Positions 1-8,350 of a stretch of DNA of 64,000 nucleotides are shown piece after piece (position 1 is the stretch's first letter; each line of letters opens with the position of its first letter). The translations under genes were made by a program, and so were the position numbers. A model generated the notes under the pieces. It was not told the DNA's origin and did no database searches. It worked only from the letters and a program-made list of their open reading frames with translations. This stretch comes from Streptomyces sp. M41(2017). GTDB lineage: Bacteria > Actinomycetota > Actinomycetes > Streptomycetales > Streptomycetaceae. The stretch is taken from contig NZ_MWFK01000001.1 of NCBI RefSeq assembly GCF_002078175.1, forward strand, positions 4,464,001 to 4,528,000, read 5' to 3'.

Positions 1-921
1 GAGTTCGACCCCGAGCACTTCGGGCACAAGGGCAAGATCATGGACGGCTGGGAGACCCGGCGCCGCCGCGGCGTCTCGGCCGGGCACCCGTGGCCGACCG
101 CCGAGGACCACGACTGGGCCCTGGTCCGCCTCGGCGCCCCCGGCGTGATCCGCGGCATCGTGGTCGACACGGCCCACTTCCGCGGCAACTACCCGCAGGC
201 GGTGTCCGTCGAGGGCACCTCGCTGCCGGGTTCGCCGTCCCCCGAGGAACTCCTCGCGGACGACGTGAAGTGGACGACCCTCGTACCCCGAACGGCGGTC
301 GGCGGCCACGCGGCCAACGGGTTCTCCGTCCTGGCCGAACAGCGCTTCACCCACCTGCGCGTCAACCAGCACCCCGACGGCGGCATCGCCCGGCTGCGCG
401 TGTACGGCGAGGTCGTGCCCGACCCGCGCTGGCTGTCCGTCCTCGGCGCCTTCGACGTCGTCGCCCTGGGGAACGGCGGCCAGGTCGAGGACGCCTCCGA
501 CCGCTTCTACTCCCCGGCCACGAACACCATCCAGCCGGGCCGCTCCCGCAAGATGGACGACGGCTGGGAGACCCGCCGTCGCCGTGACGACGGCAACGAC
601 TGGATCCGCTACCAGCTCGTCGCCCAGTCCGAGATCCGCGCGATCGAGATCGACACGGCGTACCTGAAGGGCAACAGCGCCGGATGGGCGTCGGTGTCGG
701 TCCGCGACGGCGACGAGGGGGAGTGGACCGAGGTCCTGCCCCGCACCCGCCTCCAGCCCGACACCAACCACCGCTTCACCCTCGACGCACCGGTCGTCGG
801 CACCCACGCGCGCGTGGACATCTTCCCGGACGGCGGCATCTCCCGCCTGCGCCTCTTCGGCTCCCTGACGGAGGACGGCGCCTCCCGGCTGGCCGCCCGC
901 CACCAGGAACTGGGCGGCTGA
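1..921 (+). CDS. alc: allantoicase (5' end outside window)
   Basis: Allantoicase hydrolyses allantoate to ureidoglycolate and urea in purine (urate) breakdown in the cytosol. The reading frame is open from base 1, so the start codon lies to the left; 306 residues are visible. The family fold is a tandem duplication, and the two halves are visible: the motif DGWETRRRR occurs once near visible residue 15 and again near residue 185, each followed by a jelly-roll half with a DGGI(A/S)RLR motif (GGIARLR and GGISRLR). The C-terminus is complete. It converges on the short-chain dehydrogenase gene and is followed by a strong hairpin. Neighbouring ureide genes probably lie upstream, outside the window. 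Confidence 0.95.
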   Translation, partial: EFDPEHFGHKGKIMDGWETRRRRGVSAGHPWPTAEDHDWALVRLGAPGVIRGIVVDTAHFRGNYPQAVSVEGTSLPGSPSPEELLADDVKWTTLVPRTAVGGHAANGFSVLAEQRFTHLRVNQHPDGGIARLRVYGEVVPDPRWLSVLGAFDVVALGNGGQVEDASDRFYSPATNTIQPGRSRKMDDGWETRRRRDDGNDWIRYQLVAQSEIRAIEIDTAYLKGNSAGWASVSVRDGDEGEWTEVLPRTRLQPDTNHRFTLDAPVVGTHARVDIFPDGGISRLRLFGSLTEDGASRLAARHQELGG

Positions 922-1010
922 CCCCTCCGGCCCACCCGCCCGCGGTACGCGTCACCGCCCCGCCCGACCGCCGTACCGCGTCACCGCCCACCCGGCCGAT
1001 GGCCGCGCAC

Positions 1011-1044
1011 CTGGGGGCCGCATCGGAATCGATGCGGCCCCCAG
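1011..1044. terminator. perfect 15-bp stem hairpin between convergent genes
   Basis: CTGGGGGCCGCATCG, a GAAT loop, then the exact reverse complement. It sits between the allantoicase and SDR stop codons, so it probably terminates transcription from both sides. There is no U-tract, as is usual for Streptomyces terminators. Confidence 0.7.
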
Positions 1045-1199
1045 GCCGGGACGGCGCCCGGTGCGCCCGGACGGACTCCGCCTTCGGGTGACCCAGGGGG
1101 TGCTCCCGTGCCTCGGGGTGCACTCTCCGGTCACTTCACCGGACGGCCGACCTCAGGCGTGAGCGTGGCCCGCCCCTGAGAGGCCCACGTCCGGTCGTG

Positions 1200-2039
1200 T
1201 CACGCCGCGTGGCCGCCGTCCACGGCGAACTCCGCGCCGGTGACGAAGGCGGCCCCGCTCCCGGCCAGGTACGCGACCATCGACGCCACCTCGTCGGCGG
1301 CGGCGAAGCGGCCCACGGCGGTCAGGGCGACCTGGCCGGACGCGAACGGGCCGTCCGCCGGGTTCATGTCGGTGTCGGTCGGGCCGGGGTGGACGATGTT
1401 GGCGGTCACTCCGCGCCCTCCCAGTTCCCGCGCGAGGGCCTTGGTCAGACCGATCAGCGCGGACTTGCTCGTCGCGTAGAGGGTGCCGCCGGGACCGGGG
1501 ACCCGCTGGGTCATGCAGCTGCCGATCGTGATGATCCGGCCGCCCGCCCCGAGGTGCGGCGCGGCCGCCTGCGAGGTCAGGAAGACCCCCCGGACATTGA
1601 CGGCGAGCACGTGGTCGACGTCCGCCAGGGACAGCGACTCCAGGGGGCCCAGCACGCCCGCACCCGCGTTGTTGACGAGCACGTCGAGCCGCCCGAACTC
1701 CTCGACGACCCGGTCCACGACCGCGCCGGCCCGGACCGCGTCGGAGGAGTCCGCGCACAGCGCGAGCCCCCGGACACCGAGCGCCTCGACGGCCCGTACG
1801 ACCTCCGCCGCCGCCTCCTTGCCGCGCACATAGGTGACGGCCACGTCCGCACCCTCACGGGCGAGGCGCAGCGCGGTCGCGGCCCCGATGCCCCGGGCGC
1901 CCCCGGTCACGAGGGCCACCTTTCCCTGCATTCCCCTACCGCCGTCCCTGCCGTCCCTGCCGTCCCTGCTGTCCACGCCGTCCATGCCGTCCGTTCCCGT
2001 GCCGCTGTTCGTGCCGCTCGCGATGTCCTGAGAAGTCAT
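1200..2039 (-). CDS. SDR-family NAD(P)-dependent oxidoreductase
   Basis: Classical short-chain dehydrogenase. It has the nucleotide-binding TGGARGIG near the N-terminus of the domain, NNAG, the catalytic Ser of GSCMTQ and the YxxxK motif (YATSK), and ends with the usual FVTG...VDGG segment. The substrate cannot be told from sequence. The ATG at 2039 is chosen, but the first 36 residues are a low-complexity tail (GRDGRDGRD and similar) encoded by a short CCGTCCCTG repeat. A second ATG at 1931 (MQGKVALVTGG) matches the normal family start, and the true start may be there. It is divergent from the AIM24 gene. Confidence 0.9.
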   Translation of the reverse strand: MTSQDIASGTNSGTGTDGMDGVDSRDGRDGRDGGRGMQGKVALVTGGARGIGAATALRLAREGADVAVTYVRGKEAAAEVVRAVEALGVRGLALCADSSDAVRAGAVVDRVVEEFGRLDVLVNNAGAGVLGPLESLSLADVDHVLAVNVRGVFLTSQAAAPHLGAGGRIITIGSCMTQRVPGPGGTLYATSKSALIGLTKALARELGGRGVTANIVHPGPTDTDMNPADGPFASGQVALTAVGRFAAADEVASMVAYLAGSGAAFVTGAEFAVDGGHAA

Positions 2040-2103
2040 GGGTCCATCCCAGCGGCCGGGAGCCGGCGGAACCGGCGGCCAACGGACGTCGTGCTCACCG
2101 CGA

Positions 2104-2127
2104 CCCGACCCGACCCGACCCGGCCCC
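2104..2127 (-). promoter_or_regulatory. GGGTC tandem repeat (potential G-quadruplex) upstream of SDR gene
   Basis: On the minus strand four GGG runs separated by 2-nt TC spacers, with a fifth GGGG run adjoining, lie 65-88 nt upstream of the SDR start. The spacing suits an intramolecular G-quadruplex. The same GGGTC repeat precedes the response-regulator gene at 5814. Confidence 0.4.
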
Positions 2128-2188
2128 TGTCCCAACAGCTCGCCCGATGGGCCGGAACCTTCAGCTCCGCTTCTCTCGTTCTTCCGGG

Positions 2189-3016
2189 GTGACCCTTCAG
2201 CAAGAGATCGTCGGCAACGCCATGCAGATGGCGGTCGTGAGCCTGCACCCCGGCCAGACCGTGTACTGCGAGGCGGGGAAGTTCCTCTTCAAGACGACCG
2301 GCGTGACCATGGAGACCCGCCTCTCCGGTCCGCCGGGCGGCGCCGGGGCAGCCGGAGGCGGTGCGCCGCAGGCCGGCGGCGGAGGCATGGGCGGGATGCT
2401 GCGCCAGGCCATGGGCACCGCCATGCAGGCCGGTCAGCGCGCTCTGGCGGGCGAGTCCCTGGCGTTCCAGTACTTCACGGCGGTGGGCGGCGAGGGAACC
2501 GTCGGGTTCGCGGGCGTGCTGCCCGGCGAGATGCGCGCCCTGGAACTGGACGGCACACGCGCGTGGTTCGCCGAGAAGGACGCCTTCGTGGCGGCGGAGT
2601 CGAGCGTGCGGTTCGGAATCGCCTTCCAGGGCGGCCGGACCGGGCGCAGCGGCGGCGAGGGATTCGTCCTGGAGAAGTTCACCGGGCAGGGCACGGTGAT
2701 CATCGCGGGTGCGGGCAACTTCATCGATCTGAACCCGGCGGACTTCGGCGGCCGCGTCGAGGTCGACACGGGCTGTGTCGTCGCCTTCGAGGACGGCATC
2801 CGCTACGGGGTCCAGCGCATCGGCGGCCTGAACCGACAGGGCCTGATGAACGCGGTCTTCGGCGGTGAGGGGCTGTCGCTCGCCACCCTGGAGGGTGACG
2901 GCCAGGTCATCCTCCAGTCCCTCACCATCGAGGGCCTCGCCAACGCCCTGAGGAAGGCCCAGGGCGGCGACAAGCAGGGTCCGACGGGCGGGCTCTTCTC
3001 GACGAACGAGGGGTGA
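2189..3016 (+). CDS. AIM24 family protein
   Basis: AIM24/TerD-like beta-sandwich family protein of about 275 residues. The family is widespread in Streptomyces and has no settled biochemical role in bacteria. The GTG at 2189 gives MTLQQEIVGNAMQ, the usual N-terminus of this family as I remember it; an upstream ATG at 2147 would add 14 unlikely residues. A Gly/Ala-rich insertion (about residues 50-75) interrupts the first sheet, then the conserved ...GEGFVLEKFTGQGTVIIAGAGNF region follows. It is divergent from the SDR gene. There is no signal peptide. Confidence 0.88.
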   Translation: MTLQQEIVGNAMQMAVVSLHPGQTVYCEAGKFLFKTTGVTMETRLSGPPGGAGAAGGGAPQAGGGGMGGMLRQAMGTAMQAGQRALAGESLAFQYFTAVGGEGTVGFAGVLPGEMRALELDGTRAWFAEKDAFVAAESSVRFGIAFQGGRTGRSGGEGFVLEKFTGQGTVIIAGAGNFIDLNPADFGGRVEVDTGCVVAFEDGIRYGVQRIGGLNRQGLMNAVFGGEGLSLATLEGDGQVILQSLTIEGLANALRKAQGGDKQGPTGGLFSTNEG

Positions 3017-3206
3017 GGCGGGCGACCGCCGTCCCGGCCGACGGGGGCGGAGGCGTCCGGGCCGCCGGGGCGGAGTCCACCGGGCGCGGGCGAGGACCGG
3101 TGCGTCGGCCGGGCCTGTGGAGGTCGCGGGGATGCCCTGCGGGGACTCCGTGCAGGCCGTTAACTCGGGGAAAAATCATCGGACGCGCCGGGAGAAAACA
3201 GCCGCC

Positions 3207-3235
3207 TTGACATTGACATGCCATGGTCTACGCGC
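3207..3235 (+). promoter_or_regulatory. candidate promoter of the secreted ribonuclease gene
   Basis: Two overlapping TTGACA hexamers (3207 and 3213) lie about 35-45 nt before the ribonuclease ATG, followed by a weak TACGCG-like -10 at the expected distance. This is a pattern match only. Confidence 0.35.
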
Positions 3236-3249
3236 GTCAGGGTGGTTCC

Positions 3250-3642
3250 ATGAGATTCCCCCCACGTACCACTCGTACCGGTGCCCTCGTGGCCCTCATG
3301 TCCGCCCTCCTCGTGGGCGGCACCGCCGTCGCCCCGGCCAACGCCGCGGCGGCCTCCGTCGGCAGCATCTGTTACAGCGCGCTGCCGTCGCAGGCGCACG
3401 ACACGCTCGACCTGATCGACGCGGGAGGGCCCTTCCCCTACTCGCAGGACGGGGTCGTCTTCCAGAACCGCGAGGGCGTCCTGCCCTCCCGGTCCTCCGG
3501 GTACTACCACGAGTACACGGTCATCACCCCGGGCTCGTCGACCCGGGGAGCCCGCCGCATCGTCACCGGCGAGGAGACCCAGGAGGACTACTACACGGCC
3601 GACCACTACGTGACGTTCGACCTGGTCGACTTCGGCTGCTGA
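3250..3642 (+). CDS. secreted guanyl-specific ribonuclease, RNase Sa family
   Basis: Extracellular microbial ribonuclease (N1/T1/barnase superfamily) that cleaves RNA after guanosine. The 130-residue protein has a Sec signal peptide (residues 1 to about 33, twin-Arg-free, ending AxA). The mature part aligns without gaps to S. aureofaciens RNase Sa as I remember it, with an offset of 34. This places Glu88, Arg99, Arg103, His119 and Tyr120 at the family catalytic positions (54, 65, 69, 85, 86), and Cys41/Cys130 at the single disulfide. The ATG at 3250 follows a GGTGG-type ribosome site. No barstar-type inhibitor gene is recognisable next to it. It is monocistronic and converges on a small membrane-protein gene. 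Confidence 0.96.
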   Translation: MRFPPRTTRTGALVALMSALLVGGTAVAPANAAAASVGSICYSALPSQAHDTLDLIDAGGPFPYSQDGVVFQNREGVLPSRSSGYYHEYTVITPGSSTRGARRIVTGEETQEDYYTADHYVTFDLVDFGC

Positions 3643-3765
3643 CGCCGCCCGACGCCGAGTCCCCACGGCTCGGCGCGACGGCCGACGGCCTGATCGCGCG
3701 ACGACTGCACAGTGCGGCGGCGTGATGGTGTGACGGCCTGACGGCGCGAGGAACGGAGCGGGACT

Positions 3766-3804
3766 GCGGGGTCGGCCCCTGTGTGCGCGGGTGGCCGGCC
3801 CCGC
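3766..3804. terminator. hairpin between convergent genes
   Basis: GCGGGGTCGGCC pairs with GGCCGGCCCCGC (12 bp, one G-U) around a 15-nt loop. It lies between the ribonuclease stop and the stop of the small membrane-protein gene. Confidence 0.5.
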
Positions 3805-3833
3805 GGTGCGTCTCGGGGCAGTCGTCGCCCTCT

Positions 3834-4037
3834 TCAGGTGCGGCTGCTCTCCGCGGCCGCGAACAGGGCGAACGCCAGGACCACGAGTGCGGCGCTCGCG
3901 TAGATCTCGTAGCCGTCCAGAAAGCCGAGCCGCTGCACGATGCCCCATCCGCGCAGCAGCCCGGTGATCTCCTGGACCAGACCGAGAACGCCCTGCACCA
4001 GGGAGATGAACCCGAGCACCTCCAGCAGCTGCTTCAT
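3834..4037 (-). CDS. small membrane protein, unknown function
   Basis: 67 residues, starting MKQLLEVLG. It has two hydrophobic segments: about residues 8-30 (amphipathic, ending in LLRGW) and a clear transmembrane helix at about 46-62 (ASAALVVLAFALFA). A GGCGAGGG-like ribosome site precedes the ATG. I do not recognise a family. It lies convergent to the ribonuclease gene and divergent from the histidine kinase gene, so a link to the kinase is possible but unproven. Confidence 0.6.
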   Translation of the reverse strand: MKQLLEVLGFISLVQGVLGLVQEITGLLRGWGIVQRLGFLDGYEIYASAALVVLAFALFAAAESSRT

Positions 4038-4201
4038 GCCACGACCCTCGCCCCGCGCGCGTGCCGCGCGCATCGGCCGCGGGGCGCGTGCGGGCGGCGG
4101 AAGGTCGGCCCGTGCGGCGGCCCGCTCCGACGAAAGTCTGAAGCCTGCCGACTTTGGTCGGTGAAGGCGCCGACGGGGAGGTGGCCGCGGGTTCGGCTGC
4201 G

Positions 4202-4216
4202 TAGATTTGTCGACCG
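4202..4216 (+). promoter_or_regulatory. -10 element suggesting a leaderless kinase mRNA
   Basis: TAGATT ends 8 nt before the GTG at 4216, so transcription would start at or next to the start codon. No ribosome-binding site is visible before this GTG. Leaderless mRNAs are common in Streptomyces. Confidence 0.4.
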
Positions 4217-5487
4217 TGAGTGGTGACGATTCGGCCCGCGTGCCGCGAGACGTGCCGGTGCCGACCCTGCGGGGCCGGCGCTGGCTGCTGCCGTCCGCCG
4301 TGGCCGCGGATCTCGACCCCGAAGCCGAGCGGAACGGCCGCTCCGGTCGCCCCCGGCGCACGGTGCGTGACTGGATCGTCGACTTCGGCTGTTTCCTTCT
4401 GGCCGTCGGAGTGGGTATCGCGGCGGCGAACACGCTGGCCGACGACCCCAACACCCCGCATGCCCTCGCGGTCGCCGACCAGTGGATCGGAGCGGTCGCC
4501 TGCGCCGCCGTCTGGCTGCGGCGCCGCTGGCCGCTCGGGCTGGCCGTCGCGCTCATCCCCGTCGGACTCGTCTCGACCACCTCGGGCGGCGCCGGTCTCG
4601 TCGCCCTGTTCACCCTCGCCGTCCACCGGCCCTTCCGGTACGTCGCCTGGATCGCCGGAGCGCAGCTCGCGCTCCTCCCGGCGTACTTCCTGCTGCGGCC
4701 CGACCCGGACCTGTCGTACCCCGTCGCCCTCGCGGTCACCGTGCTGCTCACCTCGGCGGTGGTCGGCTGGGGCATGTTCGTACGGTCCAAGCGCCAGCTC
4801 ATGCTGAGTCTGCGGGACCGGGCGCGACGGGCCGAGACCGAGGCGGCGCTGCGGGCGGAGCAGGCGCAGCAGCTCGCGCGCGAGTCCATCGCGCGCGAGA
4901 TGCACGACGTGCTCGCCCACCGGCTCACCCTCCTGAGCGTGCACGCGGGGGCCCTGGAGTTCCGGCCCGACGCGCCGCGGGAGGAGGTCGCCAGGGCCGC
5001 CGGGATCATCCGGGAGAGCGCGCACGAGGCACTGCAGGATCTGCGGGAGATCATCGGAGTGCTGCGGGCGTCGGACTCCGACGACGGGGGACGGCCGCAG
5101 CCCACGCTCGCGGCGCTCGACGGGCTGGTCGCGGAGTCGCGCTCCGCGGGCATGAAGGTGGTCCTCGACAACCAGGTCGCCGACCCCGACGCCGTGCCCG
5201 CGTCCGTCGGCCGCACGGCGTACCGCATCGCGCAGGAGGGACTGACCAACGCGCGCAAGCACGCGCCGGGCACGGAGGTCACCGTGTCGGTGCGGGGAGC
5301 GGCAGGGGACGGTCTGACCGTGTCCGTCGTCAACCCCGCCCCGTCGGGAGAGGTGCCGTCGGTTCCGGGGTCCGGGCAGGGGCTGATCGGGCTGCGGGAG
5401 CGGGCCACGCTCGCGGGTGGGCGGCTTCAGCACGGGCACGAGGGCGACGGGGGGTTCCGGGTGGTGGCCTGGTTGCCGTGGGGGTGA
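4216..5487 (+). CDS. sensor histidine kinase (HisKA_3 type)
   Basis: Membrane kinase of a two-component system. About six predicted transmembrane helices (roughly residues 55-200) carry almost no extracellular domain. A coiled linker, the HisKA_3 dimerisation domain with phospho-acceptor His230 in REMHDVLAH, and a HATPase_c domain (N box around TNARKHAP, G box around GLIGLRER) follow. The family normally autophosphorylates and passes phosphate to a NarL/LuxR-type regulator. The gene 394 bp downstream encodes exactly that and is the likely partner. GTG start chosen from the leaderless context; an in-frame TTG lies three codons upstream. Signal unknown. Confidence 0.93.
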   Translation: MSGDDSARVPRDVPVPTLRGRRWLLPSAVAADLDPEAERNGRSGRPRRTVRDWIVDFGCFLLAVGVGIAAANTLADDPNTPHALAVADQWIGAVACAAVWLRRRWPLGLAVALIPVGLVSTTSGGAGLVALFTLAVHRPFRYVAWIAGAQLALLPAYFLLRPDPDLSYPVALAVTVLLTSAVVGWGMFVRSKRQLMLSLRDRARRAETEAALRAEQAQQLARESIAREMHDVLAHRLTLLSVHAGALEFRPDAPREEVARAAGIIRESAHEALQDLREIIGVLRASDSDDGGRPQPTLAALDGLVAESRSAGMKVVLDNQVADPDAVPASVGRTAYRIAQEGLTNARKHAPGTEVTVSVRGAAGDGLTVSVVNPAPSGEVPSVPGSGQGLIGLRERATLAGGRLQHGHEGDGGFRVVAWLPWG

Positions 5488-5881
5488 CTGGTCCGTGCCG
5501 GCGGCTGCGCGCCGGGCGTTCCGGGTGCCTCCGGCCTCGGCTCCGGTTCCGTTCCGGTCCGGTTCCGGTTCCGGTCCGGTGGGTGGGTCGGGGCCGTGCC
5601 GGTACATCCGCCCGTCGCCGTTGGATCAGACGTGGGTCGAGAGGCGGGAGCTGCTCGATCCGGGCGTGGGCGACGGGCATGTGATGTACCGGCACGGCCC
5701 CTGACGCCGGATGCCGGGTGCGGGCAGTACGTGGCTGAGGAGACTTCGGCTCTTACGGCGCTCGGGAAATCAGCCCCTCCGGCGATTGGGGAGCGGGGTT
5801 CGGGGCGGAGCCTGGGTCGGGTCGGGTCGGGTAGGGGTGGAGGGGGCGGGAAACATCTTCGGGAGCTGGTTAGGTGGGGGG
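5488..5881 (+). other. 394-bp gap between kinase and regulator genes; repetitive, no gene
   Basis: No convincing coding region. It contains an irregular CCGGTT/CCGGTCC array (about 5540-5590) and, nearer the regulator, the G-run array listed separately. The separation is unusually long for a kinase/regulator pair and suggests the regulator has its own promoter. Confidence 0.6.
5814..5850 (+). promoter_or_regulatory. (GGGTC)n G-run array, potential G-quadruplex
   Basis: Seven runs of three or more G with 1-4 nt spacers (GGGTCGGGTCGGGTCGGG then GGGG, GGGGG, GGG) on the coding strand, ending 32 nt before the response-regulator ATG. If transcribed it would lie in the 5' UTR and could fold as an RNA quadruplex. 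Confidence 0.45.
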
Positions 5882-6553
5882 ATGACTGCGATTCGGCTGG
5901 TGCTCGTCGACGACGACCCTCTGGTGCGAGCGGGGCTGGCCCTCATGATGGGCGGCGCCGAGGACGTCGAGATCGTCGGCGAGGCCGCCGACGGCGCCGA
6001 GGTCGAGGAACTGGTGGACCGCACGAGGCCCGACGTCGTCCTGATGGACATCCGGATGCCGAACGTCGACGGCCTCACCGCCACCGAGCGGCTGCGCGCC
6101 CGCAAGGAGGCACCCCAGGTGGTGGTCCTGACGACGTTTCACGCCGACGATCAGGTGCTGCGTGCCCTGCGCGCGGGCGCGGCCGGGTTCGTCCTGAAGG
6201 ACACACCGCCCGCCGAGATCCTGGACGCGGTGCGCCGGGTGGCGGCCGGGGACCCGGTGCTGTCGCCCACCGTCACACGCCAGTTGATGGAGCACGCCGC
6301 CGGTTCCTCCGCCGACGCCCGCAGGTCCGGGGCCCGTTCGCGGATCGCCGTCCTGAACGAGCGGGAGCGCGAGGTCGCGGTGGCGGTCGGCCGGGGCGGT
6401 TCGAACGCCGACATCGCCGCCGAGCTGTTCATGAGCGTCGCCACGGTCAAGACGCACGTCTCCCGGATCCTCGCGAAGCTCGACCTCAACAACCGTGTCC
6501 AGGTCGCGTTGTTGACGTACGACGCGGGGCTGCTGGAGGAGGACGGGCACTGA
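5882..6553 (+). CDS. response regulator, NarL/LuxR type
   Basis: 223 residues. Receiver domain (residues 4-120) with the acidic cluster D10-D12, phospho-acceptor Asp56 in LMDIRMPN, Thr near 85 and Lys in FVLKD. C-terminal LuxR HTH (about 155-210; LNEREREVAVAVGRG...SVATVKTHVSRILAKL). Likely phosphorylated by the upstream kinase and acts as a DNA-binding activator. A TAGGTGGGGGG ribosome site precedes the ATG. The P450 gene begins 44 bp downstream in the same direction and may be a target or operon partner. Confidence 0.94.
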   Translation: MTAIRLVLVDDDPLVRAGLALMMGGAEDVEIVGEAADGAEVEELVDRTRPDVVLMDIRMPNVDGLTATERLRARKEAPQVVVLTTFHADDQVLRALRAGAAGFVLKDTPPAEILDAVRRVAAGDPVLSPTVTRQLMEHAAGSSADARRSGARSRIAVLNEREREVAVAVGRGGSNADIAAELFMSVATVKTHVSRILAKLDLNNRVQVALLTYDAGLLEEDGH

Positions 6554-6597
6554 GCGGGGGGCTCGCGCGTTGTGCGGGGTGACGGGGAGGGGAAGGC

Positions 6598-7773
6598 GTG
6601 ATCGATCTGGGGGAGTACGGGACGGGGTTCACCGAGAACCCGCACCCGGTCTACGCCGAGTTGCGCGCGCTCGGCCCGGTGCACCGGGTGCGGCTGCCAC
6701 CGCCGGACGCGCATCACGAGACCTGGCTCGTGGTCGGGTACGAGGAGGCGCGGGCAGCGCTGGCCGATCCGCGGCTGGCCAAGGACGCCGGGAAGATCGG
6801 CATCACGTTCCTCGACGAGGAGCTGATCGGCAAGTATCTGCTGGTCGCCGACCCGCCGCAGCACACGAGGCTGCGAAGCCTGATCGCCCGTGAGTTCACC
6901 CCCCGGCGCGTCGCGGCCCTGGCCCCGCGGATCCAGGAGATCACCGACGAACTGCTCGACGCGATGCTCCCGCGCGGTCACGCCGACCTGGTCGAGTCGT
7001 TCGCCTATCCGCTCCCGCTGACCGTCATCTGCGAGCTGCTCGGAGTGCCCGCGCCGGACCGGGCCACCTTCCGCGCGCTGTCCAGCGAGGCGGTCGCGCC
7101 CACCAGCGCCGACAGCGAGTACGACGCCTTCGTCCGGCTCGCCGCCTACCTGCGCGATCTGATCGAGGACAAGCGCTCCGCCGGTCCCGCGGACGACCTC
7201 CTCAGCGGGCTGATCCGCACCACCGCCGAGGACGGCGACCGGCTCTCGCCCGAGGAACTGCGCGGCATGGCCTTCGTGCTGCTCGTCGCCGGACACGAGA
7301 CGACGGTCAACCTCATCGCCGGCGCGGTGCACGCCCTGCTCACCCACCCGGACCAACTCGCCGCCCTGCGCGCCGACATGACGCTGCTGGACGTCACCGT
7401 CGAGGAGACCCTGCGCTACGAGGGACCGGTGGAGAACGCGACCTTCCGCTACGCCGCGGAGCCGCTCGACATCGGCGGCACGAGAATGGCCTCCGGCGAC
7501 GCGGTGATGATCGGCCTCACGGCGGCCGACCGCGACGGCACCCGGTACCCTGCCCCCGACCGTTTCGACATCCGGCGCGAGGCCCGCGGCCACCTCGCCT
7601 TCGGACACGGCATCCACTACTGCCTCGGCGCCCCGCTCGCCCGGCTCGAAGCGCGCGTGGCCCTCGGCTCCCTGCTGGAGCGCTGCCCGGACCTGGCCCT
7701 CGACGGGCCGCCGAGCGGCTGGCTGCCCGGCATGCTGATGCGCGGGGCGCGCCGGGTGCCGGTGCGATGGTGA
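6598..7773 (+). CDS. cytochrome P450
   Basis: 391-residue soluble bacterial P450. I-helix motif AGHETTVN (oxygen activation), K-helix ETLR, haem-binding FGHGIHYCLGAPLAR with the Cys ligand. The sequence style is that of CYP107/CYP105-type Streptomyces enzymes. Substrate unknown. GTG start after GAGGGGAAGGC. It follows the response regulator by 44 bp and precedes a small Cys-containing protein by 31 bp. No dedicated ferredoxin gene lies beside it. Confidence 0.95.
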   Translation: MIDLGEYGTGFTENPHPVYAELRALGPVHRVRLPPPDAHHETWLVVGYEEARAALADPRLAKDAGKIGITFLDEELIGKYLLVADPPQHTRLRSLIAREFTPRRVAALAPRIQEITDELLDAMLPRGHADLVESFAYPLPLTVICELLGVPAPDRATFRALSSEAVAPTSADSEYDAFVRLAAYLRDLIEDKRSAGPADDLLSGLIRTTAEDGDRLSPEELRGMAFVLLVAGHETTVNLIAGAVHALLTHPDQLAALRADMTLLDVTVEETLRYEGPVENATFRYAAEPLDIGGTRMASGDAVMIGLTAADRDGTRYPAPDRFDIRREARGHLAFGHGIHYCLGAPLARLEARVALGSLLERCPDLALDGPPSGWLPGMLMRGARRVPVRW

Positions 7774-7804
7774 ACCGGGCTCAGGAAGGAAGGGAGCGGC
7801 GACC

Positions 7805-8296
7805 GTGCTGCGTACGGCGGAGATCAGAGCCGAGCTGACCGACCGTGAGGACACGCACCTGCTCTACTGGCGTTCCTCGCTGGAGTTCAGCCTGGACTGT
7901 TTCATCTGCGAGCGGACGGGGCGCACGACACTGTTCGACGTCGGAGCCGAGCAGGCGCTGTGCTCCGGCAGCCGCAGTGGCTTCGAGCGGCACCACGCAC
8001 CCGCCAGGATCGCCGGCTTCGACACCACCGACGGCCGGGAGCGCCTGGCGCTCCGGGCCCTGGTCGACTTCTGGTGGGCACCTTTCACCGGCAGCCGCGA
8101 CAGCGGGAAGGCGGCCGTACCCACCCGTCACCCGTGGGTGCGCCTGCACCTCGCCTACTACTGCCCCGTCGCGAAGAAGGCCGGGACCGGCAGCATCCAG
8201 AGCAACCTGGTCCGGCCCGCCCGGATCACCTGCGAGCACTGTGATCTGCCGCTCGCCGTGGACCGGGAGGCTCCCGCCGTGCGGCTTCTCGGCTGA
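7805..8296 (+). CDS. hypothetical protein with two CxxC pairs
   Basis: 163 residues, not recognised. It has CFIC near residue 37 and CEHC near residue 144, a spacing compatible with one metal site assembled from both ends of the chain, plus conserved-looking aromatic stretches (DFWWAPF, HLAYYCPV). There is no signal peptide or membrane helix. GTG start after an AGGAAGGGAG ribosome site. Its 31-bp distance from the P450 gene suggests co-transcription. Confidence 0.75.
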   Translation: MLRTAEIRAELTDREDTHLLYWRSSLEFSLDCFICERTGRTTLFDVGAEQALCSGSRSGFERHHAPARIAGFDTTDGRERLALRALVDFWWAPFTGSRDSGKAAVPTRHPWVRLHLAYYCPVAKKAGTGSIQSNLVRPARITCEHCDLPLAVDREAPAVRLLG

Positions 8297-8350
8297 GGAG
8301 AGCCGGGGAGACGGAACCGGGCCGAGGGCGGCGCCCGCCGCGAGGGCGGG

